This document shows, in pieces, positions 57,689-64,000 of a stretch of 64,000 nucleotides of DNA. The number at the start of each line of letters is the position of its first letter. The first letter of the stretch is position 1. The translations under genes and the position numbers were made by a program. This DNA comes from JBOFWL01 sp051653605. Its GTDB lineage: Bacteria > Spirochaetota > Brevinematia > Brevinematales > Brevinemataceae. The notes beneath the pieces are model-generated. The model made no database searches, had not been told where the DNA came from, and saw nothing but the letters and a program-made list of their open reading frames with translations. The stretch lies in the NCBI GenBank assembly GCA_051653605.1, contig JBOFWL010000145.1:310001-374000 (forward strand), in the 5' to 3' direction.

Positions 57689-58684
57689 ATGGCACAAAAT
57701 GCGCTAATTGTCAAAAGTCGCTTTCAGTTTAAAGCAAGCGGTTTATATGGTCTAGTAGTTCTTATTTTTGATACAGATCAAAAAGTACTAGCAGAAGACT
57801 ATATCTACGCTTCTCGTTTTAGTGACTTGGCAAGTATAGACGTTAAGCTTTCGTGGAATGTTCTGGAGTCTCAATTAAATACTATTGAGATGAAAGGAAA
57901 CTACGCCACAAGTATTACCTCTGAAATAAAACGAGCCTTTCGAGAGCGATTAGATCCTAATTATGGATTAGCCTCTGGGATTGTTGTTGATTATGAGCTT
58001 CGTAATAAAGAAAAAATTCATGGTGTGCTTTCAGATCTACTGATTGCTATTCAAAAAGACAAAGGAATTGCCCTAGAGGTTTCATATGAGGTAGGCGATC
58101 TCAACGAAATCCAGATGGCTCGCGTGCAGCGAGGCGAAAATGAAGCCCTACAAATGTCTCACGACCAAGCGATGTCTCCACCTGCTCAACCCGTTACGGT
58201 GGAAGCTGGAACATTTTTAATCCCAGCAACACCTGTTCTTTCTCCAGTTAGAGGAGTTCCATGCTCTAGCCTCTATGTTGGCCAGCGTATTCTGATGAAA
58301 CTTAATCCAGAAACACCCGATGCCGCACACTGGGCTCAATCATTCAAAGCCGTTGACGCCCAAACAAGAGAATGGTTGCCTATTGTCGGCACAGTTAGTC
58401 AAATTGGGCCTGTTGTTAATAAGTCTCGAGATATTGTTATCGATTTTGGTCATAATCGCGTCTGTCGCCTAAACGTCGAATCTAGTATTAAAATTCGCAC
58501 CTACGATGCTCTGTCTCGCGACAAAGTTGCATTTCCTCACCTCATGACGGCTGCAACAATCGAGCCACCCTCAGCTACTAATGCAACGCGTCTGCTTCTG
58601 CAAAGCATTGCTTTATGGATGATTTTCGCTGTAGTTGTGATTTGCGGAATAAGTATATTACTTTTCATCGCTCTATCTTTTTAG
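57689..58684 (+). CDS. tail-anchored protein of unknown function
   Basis: 331 residues with a cytoplasmic N-terminal part and a single C-terminal transmembrane helix (about residues 305-328, LWMIFAVVVICGISILLFIA). There is no signal peptide. The N-terminal 60 residues are strand-rich (NALIVKSRFQFKAS, GLYGLVVLIFD), the middle carries a helical part (TSEIKRAFRERLD) and a Pro/Gln-rich linker, and the second domain starts at SSLYVGQRILMKLNPE. No family is recognised. GAGG precedes the ATG. Its 3' end overlaps the convergent antiporter gene by four bases. Confidence 0.65.
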   Translation: MAQNALIVKSRFQFKASGLYGLVVLIFDTDQKVLAEDYIYASRFSDLASIDVKLSWNVLESQLNTIEMKGNYATSITSEIKRAFRERLDPNYGLASGIVVDYELRNKEKIHGVLSDLLIAIQKDKGIALEVSYEVGDLNEIQMARVQRGENEALQMSHDQAMSPPAQPVTVEAGTFLIPATPVLSPVRGVPCSSLYVGQRILMKLNPETPDAAHWAQSFKAVDAQTREWLPIVGTVSQIGPVVNKSRDIVIDFGHNRVCRLNVESSIKIRTYDALSRDKVAFPHLMTAATIEPPSATNATRLLLQSIALWMIFAVVVICGISILLFIALSF

Positions 58685-59658
58685 AAAACAACGATTAAAG
58701 AAGCCACCCACATTATTGTAATTCCCAAAAGAAGCAAACGTTGAACGATAAAGTTTCTCTTACTTGCAAAAAATAAGACTAAAGAAAAAATCGCAACAAA
58801 GATTGCAGTGTAAATCATCGAAAAGGGAATCGACGTCCAGAATTCACTGGTGCTAAAGAGTGGCGCGAAACAAAATATTGTCAAATTAAAAACGTTGCTC
58901 CCAAAGATGTTGCCATAGGCCATTGCTGCATGTCCATGCCTCACCATTATAAAAGTGGTGACAATTTCAGGAACGGATGTGGCAACAGCAAGAATGAGCG
59001 TTCCAATAAAATGTTGCCCTAAAGGCCTTCCTAATCCTGGAAAGGGAAGCACTGTTAAGCGTGTACAGAAAAGTACAAGCAGCCATGAGCACCCGATAAT
59101 CAATACTGAAAAAAAGAAAAATCCCCTAAAACCACTTGTAATTTTTGATTCTGCGTCTATATCATCATTTTCAATTGCGTGATAATTAAGATACATAAGT
59201 AATAAATAAAAAAGAAAAATAAAACCGGCGAGTGGGATCTTTCCAAGAGAAACAAGACCTAAAATAATCAATAAATAAACCAAAGATACCGCTAGCAAAA
59301 TAGCAAGGCTTCCCCAAAGCCCAAGTAAAGCCTCGATATTCATCTTGGCCATTTTTCGATTGGTAACAAGAAAAACAAGCGCTAAAAAAGAAATATTAGC
59401 AGCGTTTGAACCCATGATATTTCCGGCAACTAAAGATGGATAATTATTTGCAGCAGCAGTCATCGTTGACACAAGCTCTGGTATAGACGTCACCGCTGCC
59501 ACGAGAATATAGCCTACCAATCCACCTGAAATCCCTAGTTTTGTGGCAAGCCTATCCGCGTAAAGAACAAGGTAATGCCCAATAAAAACGATGGCAATCA
59601 CCGATAATACAAGCAAAAATAATACGCCAGAAAAATGATCCCAAAGTAGGTTGGACAT
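58681..59658 (-). CDS. CaCA-family sodium/calcium-type antiporter
   Basis: A 325-residue inner membrane cation exchanger (YrbG/CaxA-like) with about ten helices. The two alpha-repeats are clear: VAAVTSIPELVSTMTAAANN and GNIMGSN, then LAVATSVPEIVTTFIMVRH and GNIFGSN. These form the cation-binding site. AGGAGATAGC precedes the ATG. It is one base after the stop of the ABC-3 permease gene, so both are made from one transcript. Exported cation identity (Ca2+, Na+ or a transition metal) is not determined. Confidence 0.92.
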   Translation of the reverse strand: MSNLLWDHFSGVLFLLVLSVIAIVFIGHYLVLYADRLATKLGISGGLVGYILVAAVTSIPELVSTMTAAANNYPSLVAGNIMGSNAANISFLALVFLVTNRKMAKMNIEALLGLWGSLAILLAVSLVYLLIILGLVSLGKIPLAGFIFLFYLLLMYLNYHAIENDDIDAESKITSGFRGFFFFSVLIIGCSWLLVLFCTRLTVLPFPGLGRPLGQHFIGTLILAVATSVPEIVTTFIMVRHGHAAMAYGNIFGSNVFNLTIFCFAPLFSTSEFWTSIPFSMIYTAIFVAIFSLVLFFASKRNFIVQRLLLLGITIMWVASLIVVF

Positions 59659-59659
59659 G

Positions 59660-60478
59660 CTATCTCCTATTCTTAATATTTAATATTTGTTGAGAAATAA
59701 AATATAGAGTGGCACCCAACGCAACAATTACTGCACCTGGAGGGAGATCGTATAAAGTGGAGAGAAAAATCCCCATATAAAAAATAAAAAGCGTAAATGC
59801 AAAAGAAATCCAAACACTCTGTTTAATGCCTTTGCACCATAAAAGACTAAAACTTGCTGGAAGAATGGCCAAGGCCGCAATAAGAAGAACTCCCACAAGA
59901 CGCATTCCCAACACCAAAGCTGCCGAAAGCGATGCATAGACAACGAGATCCCAAAATACAGTTGATGCCCCGGCAACGAAAGCACCATCGTGATCGAAAC
60001 TAAGGTATAAAATTTTTCCTAAAGCGGGAAGAATCATTAATAAAATGAGGATTGCCACAGCAATGGTGAAAAAAAGAAAACCTGTATTAATTCCTAAAAG
60101 GTTTCCAAATAAAAATGCTGTAAGATTAAAGCCTCCACCCCGCCCTATTTGTGTGGCATAAGAAAGAAGCAAGGTTCCTCCTGCCATAACAGTCGTAAAA
60201 AGAAGATTAATACTACTATCCGGAGCCCTTCTTGCCCGCAAGCCCGTAATAGATGTTATGAGAATGCATAGAACAAAAGTTACAGGAAAACTGGGGACAC
60301 CTAGCAAATAAGCAAGGCCTGCCGTACCAAAAGCTGCATGCTCTGTGCCAATAACGATAGCCGAAAGCCGGCGAGACACCACAATAAAAGATAAAATTGA
60401 AAAAAGTAAGGACAACACAAACGCTGCAATGAGCGCATTTTGAAAAAAAGAATACGATAATAGTTCTATCACGCCCAT
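59660..60478 (-). CDS. ABC-3 type metal permease (ZnuB/TroC-like), orphan
   Basis: About 271 residues; a polytopic permease of the zinc/manganese ABC-3 family with eight or nine helices. Landmarks are FIVVSRRLSAIVIGTEHAAF, GTAGLAYLLGVPSFPV and the coupling region VGMRLVGVLLIAALAILPAS. The ATG at 60478 directly abuts the -10 box and has no Shine-Dalgarno; the in-frame GTG at 60472 coincides with the predicted transcription start and would give MIELLSYSFFQNALIA, close to TroC-type N-termini. Frame extensions to 60631 are rejected. No partner ATPase or binding protein is adjacent; the antiporter follows after 1 base. Confidence 0.88.
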   Translation of the reverse strand: MGVIELLSYSFFQNALIAAFVLSLLFSILSFIVVSRRLSAIVIGTEHAAFGTAGLAYLLGVPSFPVTFVLCILITSITGLRARRAPDSSINLLFTTVMAGGTLLLSYATQIGRGGGFNLTAFLFGNLLGINTGFLFFTIAVAILILLMILPALGKILYLSFDHDGAFVAGASTVFWDLVVYASLSAALVLGMRLVGVLLIAALAILPASFSLLWCKGIKQSVWISFAFTLFIFYMGIFLSTLYDLPPGAVIVALGATLYFISQQILNIKNRR

Positions 60479-60507
60479 ATTATAAAGGGTACAACTACTT
60501 TTATCAA
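60479..60507 (-). promoter_or_regulatory. promoter of the ABC-3 permease operon (leaderless)
   Basis: On the minus strand TTGATA (60507-60502), 17 bases, TATAAT (60484-60479). The expected transcription start is about 60472, exactly the in-frame GTG. Confidence 0.65.
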
Positions 60508-60524
60508 GATTTGAAGATGAAAAT

Positions 60525-60553
60525 TTGACTTTTTGACAGATTGTCTCTACCAT
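60525..60553 (+). promoter_or_regulatory. possible promoter of rsmI-flgM
   Basis: TTGACT (60525-60530), 17 bases, TACCAT (60548-60553); the -10 box is weak. Confidence 0.35.
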
Positions 60554-60631
60554 GTAGGCGAGGAAAATATTTTTTAAAAAGCGTTTAAGAATGCCCCCCC
60601 TTATTTCCGAATTCATAAATAGGAAGAGCAA

Positions 60632-61402
60632 ATGAGCCTCTATATTATAGCAACGCCTATTGGCAATTTAGAGGATATCACGCTTCGAGCTATACGGTTA
60701 CTCAAAGAGGTCGACTTTATCGCCTGCGAAAATATTCCTCGAACGCGTATCCTTCTTTCTCATTTAGAGATTAAGCAAAAACGCCTACTCGAGTACTCCC
60801 CTGCCAACGAAAAAAATTCAGCGGAAGGGATAGTAAGGCTTATTCTTTCTGGGTTAAAAGGGGCGTTAGTCAGTGATGCAGGTACTCCTTGTATCTCCGA
60901 CCCAGGAAACGCGCTAATAACAGCCGCAGTTGAGGCCGGTATCACTATCAGTCCCATTCCAGGCGCCTCAGCACTCACAGCAATGGGTAGTGTTAGCGGG
61001 TTAAATGGCGAAGCATTGATTTTTTTGGGTTTTTTGCCAAAGAAAGAAGGGCAATCGCTACAAATTATTACACGATACGCATCCAAAAATACCGTTCTCA
61101 TCATATATGAGAGTGGCCGGAGGGTAAAAAAATTATTAAATTCACTAAAGTCTCTCGGTGTTTGTGCCGATGTTACGTTAGGTAAAGAGTTGACTAAGAT
61201 TCATGAAAACTTTTTGCGAGGAAGCATTGAAGAGGTTGCTTCTCAGCTTAAGGATGATGAAAAAGGCGAGTTTGTTTTAGCTGTGCGTTTTCACGATACA
61301 GTGGGCATGCCAGAGCGAGAGCAAGGTTTTTCTAAAAAAGAAAAACGTCGCGCCAAGTTGCAAAAAAGAATAGATACAGGAGAGGTTTCCTATGGAGATT
61401 AG
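60632..61402 (+). CDS. rsmI: 16S rRNA (cytidine-1402-2'-O)-methyltransferase
   Basis: A 256-residue SAM-dependent tetrapyrrole-methylase-fold enzyme that methylates the ribose of C1402 in 16S rRNA, near the P site. The signatures are LYIIATPIGNLEDITLRA, LVSDAGTPCISDPG, ISPIPGASALTAMGSVSGL and IIYESGRRVKKLL. The C-terminal tail is basic (KKEKRRAKLQKR). AGGAAGAG precedes the ATG. The next gene starts inside its last codons (11-base overlap), so translation is coupled. Confidence 0.95.
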   Translation: MSLYIIATPIGNLEDITLRAIRLLKEVDFIACENIPRTRILLSHLEIKQKRLLEYSPANEKNSAEGIVRLILSGLKGALVSDAGTPCISDPGNALITAAVEAGITISPIPGASALTAMGSVSGLNGEALIFLGFLPKKEGQSLQIITRYASKNTVLIIYESGRRVKKLLNSLKSLGVCADVTLGKELTKIHENFLRGSIEEVASQLKDDEKGEFVLAVRFHDTVGMPEREQGFSKKEKRRAKLQKRIDTGEVSYGD

Positions 61403-61682
61403 AGGAGTTGGCGGTATTAATCCAATGGATCAATCTGGGGGTAAGCCTTCAAAGATTGGACAAGTTTCTTCTAAAGGAATTAAAGCTGATAGCTTGAATA
61501 TTTCTTCAGAGGCAGCAGCACGTAGAGATGAAATATTTTTGAATGATATTGCAAATCGAATTCGAGAAATGGATGATTCTCATTTAACGCAAGTTCGAGA
61601 ACGTCTTGCTAATGGATATTATGATAAAAAAGATGTTTTAGATGCGCTAGCAGATAAAATGATAAAAGCTCTCAATTTATAA
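61392..61682 (+). CDS. flgM: FlgM-like anti-sigma28 factor
   Basis: 96 residues. The N-terminal half is Gly/Ser/Lys-rich and disordered (INPMDQSGGKPSKIGQ). The C-terminal half holds the FlgM-type pattern DSLNISSEAAARR, a helix with NRIREMDD, then RERLANGYYDKKDVLDALAD and a final helix. This closely follows the sigma28-binding C-terminus of FlgM (V-x-L-S-x-x-A, I-x-x-G-x-Y). An 11-base overlap couples it to rsmI. It should bind the flagellar sigma factor and hold it inactive until the hook is finished. It ends at a shared terminator facing fliM. Small and divergent, so the name remains probable rather than certain. Confidence 0.65.
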   Translation: MEIRGVGGINPMDQSGGKPSKIGQVSSKGIKADSLNISSEAAARRDEIFLNDIANRIREMDDSHLTQVRERLANGYYDKKDVLDALADKMIKALNL

Positions 61683-61712
61683 AAAAATCCCTCGTTTCGA
61701 GGGCTTTTTTTT
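61683..61712. terminator. bidirectional intrinsic terminator
   Basis: An ATCCCTCG/CGAGGG(C) hairpin with A- and T-runs lies between the FlgM-like gene and fliM. Confidence 0.85.
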
Positions 61713-61719
61713 ATCTATT

Positions 61720-62763
61720 TTATTCTTCTTCTTCATTGAGAAGCTCGTGGAGGTCTTCTTCTGAAAACATTTCAATAACTTGATGAAGTTGAATAGCTCT
61801 ATGAGAACCAAAAACACCAGGTTTTGCTTGGAATTTAACATTTCTCCCAATAAAAACAGCAACATCAGAGTTTACATTAGCATCAAATCGTATCACATCC
61901 CCGGGCTTCAATGCACTCACCTCTTGAAAAGTAAGTGTTGTTTCGGCAAGCTGTGCAATTACGGTTAGTTTTATATCATTAAGCTGTTGTTTGATAAAAT
62001 TAATATGCTCTGTTGTCACACCACGGTTAACAGCGCTATACCAATATTGCGCTGAAAGTTTATTAATAATAGGCTCAATCGTGATATAAGGGATACAAAA
62101 GTTGATCATTCCTTCAACTTCGCCAATTTTTGTATCAAAAGTTGTAAGAATAACCATAGAATTGGGTGGCACAATACCCACAAACTGGGGATTCGTCTCA
62201 ATATTACCAAGGCGAGGGCGAAGATCGGTCATATTTGCCCAAACTTCACGAAGATTTCCCAATAATCGCACAAGGATGCCCTCAATTACGGACATTTCAA
62301 TATCTGTAAGCTCGCGATTGGTTTTAAGGGTTTCTCCCTTTCCCCCAAATAGACGATCGATAATAGAAAAAGTAATAGCTGGGTCGATTTCAATAACGGC
62401 AGACCCTTTAAGGGGGTCCATATTGACAACCCCAAGCGTAGTTGGAGAAGGAATTGATCGAGTAAACTCTTCATAGGTAAGCTGATCGACAGAGACAACG
62501 TGAACCTGCACCAGAGAGCGAAGCTGAGCTGCAAGCGATGTTGTTGTTAAGCGAGCAAATGTTTCGTGAATCATCTGGAGTGTACGAACTTGGTCTTTTG
62601 AGAATTTATCTGGGCGACGAAAATCGTATACTTTCAAGCGTTTGCGGGAAGATCGCCCTGAATTAGCAGCAGTCGAGTTCTCGGCAGGTTCCTCTGTAGG
62701 ACTCCCACCCGACACAGCAGTCAGCAGCGCGTCGATTTCATCTTGAGACAAAATTTCCGTCAT
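61720..62763 (-). CDS. fliM: flagellar motor switch protein FliM
   Basis: A 347-residue C-ring protein that sets rotation direction. The N-terminal CheY-binding peptide is LSQDEIDALLTAVSGG at residues 5-20. The middle CheC-like domain shows FRRPDKFSKDQVRTLQMIHE and the GGKGE turn (DRLFGGKGET), and the C-terminal SpoA-like domain shows ALKPGDVIRF and VAVFIGRNVKFQAKPG. Full length. It follows fliL by 19 bases in the same transcript. Confidence 0.97.
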   Translation of the reverse strand: MTEILSQDEIDALLTAVSGGSPTEEPAENSTAANSGRSSRKRLKVYDFRRPDKFSKDQVRTLQMIHETFARLTTTSLAAQLRSLVQVHVVSVDQLTYEEFTRSIPSPTTLGVVNMDPLKGSAVIEIDPAITFSIIDRLFGGKGETLKTNRELTDIEMSVIEGILVRLLGNLREVWANMTDLRPRLGNIETNPQFVGIVPPNSMVILTTFDTKIGEVEGMINFCIPYITIEPIINKLSAQYWYSAVNRGVTTEHINFIKQQLNDIKLTVIAQLAETTLTFQEVSALKPGDVIRFDANVNSDVAVFIGRNVKFQAKPGVFGSHRAIQLHQVIEMFSEEDLHELLNEEEE

Positions 62764-62782
62764 GAAACTTCCTTAAACGTTA

Positions 62783-63313
62783 TTACGAAACCGTAAATTC
62801 TGTATAATAAATCGCATCAATTTCCCCATTAATCAGTACATTATTGAGACTTCGGCGAATTTCTTCTTTTAGTTGTTCTTTTTTGATCGTTTCATCTATT
62901 TGATTTTTCTCTTTTGAGTTCAAAATATTGAGAATAATATCCTTAAATTGTGGCACACGATCTGTAATTTCCTGGTGAAGCGCTTTGTTATCTGCATTAA
63001 AACCTAACTGAATTGCCAAACGCACAAAGTAGTTGGCATCAATATCGGCTGTGTTGATTCGAAATGAGCCAAGATCGTAATAACTAAGCGGCGCAGGTTT
63101 TGGTTGAAGCTGCACTGCAACTAGTTCTTCGTTACGATTTTTAGGCGTTCCACCTTTAAATATCAGAAACATAATCACCACAGAAATAACCACGGAAATT
63201 AAAACAGGAATCAAGTAGCCTAAAATCTTTGAAAGAATACCTGCAATCGGGCTCGGAGGTTTACCACTCGGCGCCCCACCTTCCTCATCGTCTAACAAAT
63301 CTTCGTCGGACAT
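62783..63313 (-). CDS. fliL: flagellar basal body protein FliL
   Basis: A 176-residue inner membrane protein that stabilises stator engagement around the motor. An acidic N-terminus with DDEEGGAP is followed by one transmembrane helix at about residues 31-52 (LGYLIPVLISVVISVVIMFL). The periplasmic stomatin-like domain has the family pattern LGSFRINTADIDANYFVRLA and ends with the ILINGEIDAIYYTEFTVS-type strand. Signature YFVRLAIQLGF is present. It precedes fliM, the usual order. A sigma28-like box lies upstream. Confidence 0.93.
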   Translation of the reverse strand: MSDEDLLDDEEGGAPSGKPPSPIAGILSKILGYLIPVLISVVISVVIMFLIFKGGTPKNRNEELVAVQLQPKPAPLSYYDLGSFRINTADIDANYFVRLAIQLGFNADNKALHQEITDRVPQFKDIILNILNSKEKNQIDETIKKEQLKEEIRRSLNNVLINGEIDAIYYTEFTVS

Positions 63314-63406
63314 ACTAAACCTCCTGAATTAGACTAAAGCTAGAATGCATAGTATTATAAGACAATTTTTAAAATTTCGCAACATTTTTAACAGCCAAAA
63401 AGTTAA

Positions 63407-63432
63407 ATATCGGGAAAAAGTTATAAAATTTA
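63407..63432 (-). promoter_or_regulatory. sigma28-type promoter of fliL-fliM
   Basis: On the minus strand TAAATTTT (63432-63425), a 10-base spacer and CCCGATAT (63414-63407). The -35 matches 7 of 8 and the -10 matches 6 of 8 of the consensus; the spacer is one base short. Confidence 0.5.
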
Positions 63433-63435
63433 GTT

Positions 63436-64000
63436 TTATCTACCAAAGGCAAAGCCTAAATTAAACATTACAGTGTATTTAAGTTTGGGAACTTCTGGGT
63501 TATGTGCAAAAGGATTGATAATAAGATGATGTCTAAAGCCAAAATAAATCCCACTTTTAAGGAGAAAATGAGAACCCAGTGGCAGTGTCAACATAAAGGC
63601 TGGTGAGTAAACGGTTCCTTGTCTTCCCGTAGAATTTTCAGTAGCATGGGCAAAAGCTGAGGAAATATTTATTCCAATAACATCAAAAAGAAGCCGCATC
63701 GATTTAAACTGAATACCAGGCGTATAGTTAAGAGCAACATTAAAAATAATTGGATTTTTATAGCTTGTTCCATCACTGTGGTAACCATCATAGGGTAGAT
63801 CACCAAATACACCAAGTCGAAAATCCATCCCATGAATCGTACCTTTTCCTGTTGTTCGATGTAGGAGATATCCAAGTTCGATTCCCATCAATCCTATAAC
63901 ATCGACATCTTCAACCGATCCCAAGCTAATGCCAGATCCAATATTATCTGCGTTAAATGAGGTATAGAAGATAGAAGGCCCCGCTGAAACATTTATTAAC
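63436..64000 (-). CDS. partial outer-membrane beta-barrel-like protein
   Basis: The 3' part of a gene whose start lies beyond the window; the reading frame is open up to base 64000 (188 residues visible). The first complete start-like codon is TTG 63924, but the frame continues upstream without a stop. The visible part consists of alternating amphipathic strands with turns (GIELGYLLHRTTGKGTIHG, MDFRLGVFGDLPYDGY, IIFNVALNYTPGIQF, PAFMLTLPLGSHFLLKSGIY) and ends with a strand YTVMFNLGFAFGR. This pattern fits an 8- to 14-stranded outer membrane barrel. No family name can be given. Confidence 0.6.
   Translation of the reverse strand, partial: LINVSAGPSIFYTSFNADNIGSGISLGSVEDVDVIGLMGIELGYLLHRTTGKGTIHGMDFRLGVFGDLPYDGYHSDGTSYKNPIIFNVALNYTPGIQFKSMRLLFDVIGINISSAFAHATENSTGRQGTVYSPAFMLTLPLGSHFLLKSGIYFGFRHHLIINPFAHNPEVPKLKYTVMFNLGFAFGR

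Overview
The window looks like a chromosomal segment of a spirochaete with moderately low GC. The main evidence is a FlaB-type periplasmic flagellin at 18359-19231 with a typical spirochaetal N-terminus, a FlaA sheath protein at 46342-47274, and a FliL-FliM pair at 62783-63313 and 61720-62763. The envelope is diderm: BamA, TamB, several lipoproteins or signal-peptide proteins, and a partial beta-barrel. Genus cannot be fixed from this sequence alone. There is no tRNA, rRNA, CRISPR array, insertion sequence or prophage. Coding density is very high, genes often overlap by 1-4 bases, and no gap exceeds 300 bases.

Layout. 1-6290: a PEBP-family protein, a CoA-transferase/thiolase operon, a secreted LamG/FN3 protein, and a cytoplasmic SurA-like protein coupled to a small membrane protein. 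6397-12093: a tight five-gene operon around a UPF0182 membrane protein, most of it of unknown function. 12124-17299: aspS, bioY and gyrA. 17361-19231: a flagellar rod-binding protein, a small secreted protein carrying an exact-length 93-bp tandem duplication, and flaB. 19340-28508: the envelope assembly operon TPR protein-TamB-BamA. 28692-37289: a lipoprotein, an M20 peptidase, queA, a GDP-mannose synthesis enzyme, pyrG, lepA and an alpha-carbonic anhydrase lipoprotein. 37373-43558: the pta-murJ-ribF-rpsO-pnp block. 43659-47274: a YugP-type metallopeptidase, coaD, two unknown envelope proteins and flaA. 47429-53585: mnmE, yidC, murA, a secreted ankyrin protein and a dolichol-phosphate-mannose-synthase-like transferase. 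53747-64000: a large secreted protein, dxr, folD, a tail-anchored unknown, a cation antiporter, an orphan ABC-3 metal permease, rsmI, a FlgM-like anti-sigma factor, fliM, fliL and the 3' part of an outer-membrane-like barrel gene.

Regulation. Many sigma70-type promoters can be read directly, nearly all with a 17-bp spacer. A second promoter class with an NCCGATAA/NCCGAAAA -10 box lies in front of the flagellar genes (rod-binding protein, flaB, flaA, fliL) and also in front of an unknown secreted protein next to flaA. Together with the FlgM-like gene this suggests a sigma28/FlgM circuit. The flaB leader also carries a 5'-terminal hairpin with GGA in the loop and a GGAGGATGT Shine-Dalgarno, which resembles a CsrA-controlled flagellin leader.

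No single wholly new defence or mobile system is visible. The most promising unknowns are the UPF0182 operon, the tandem-duplicated small secreted protein between flagellar genes, and the secreted partner of FlaA with its perfect sigma28 -10 box.
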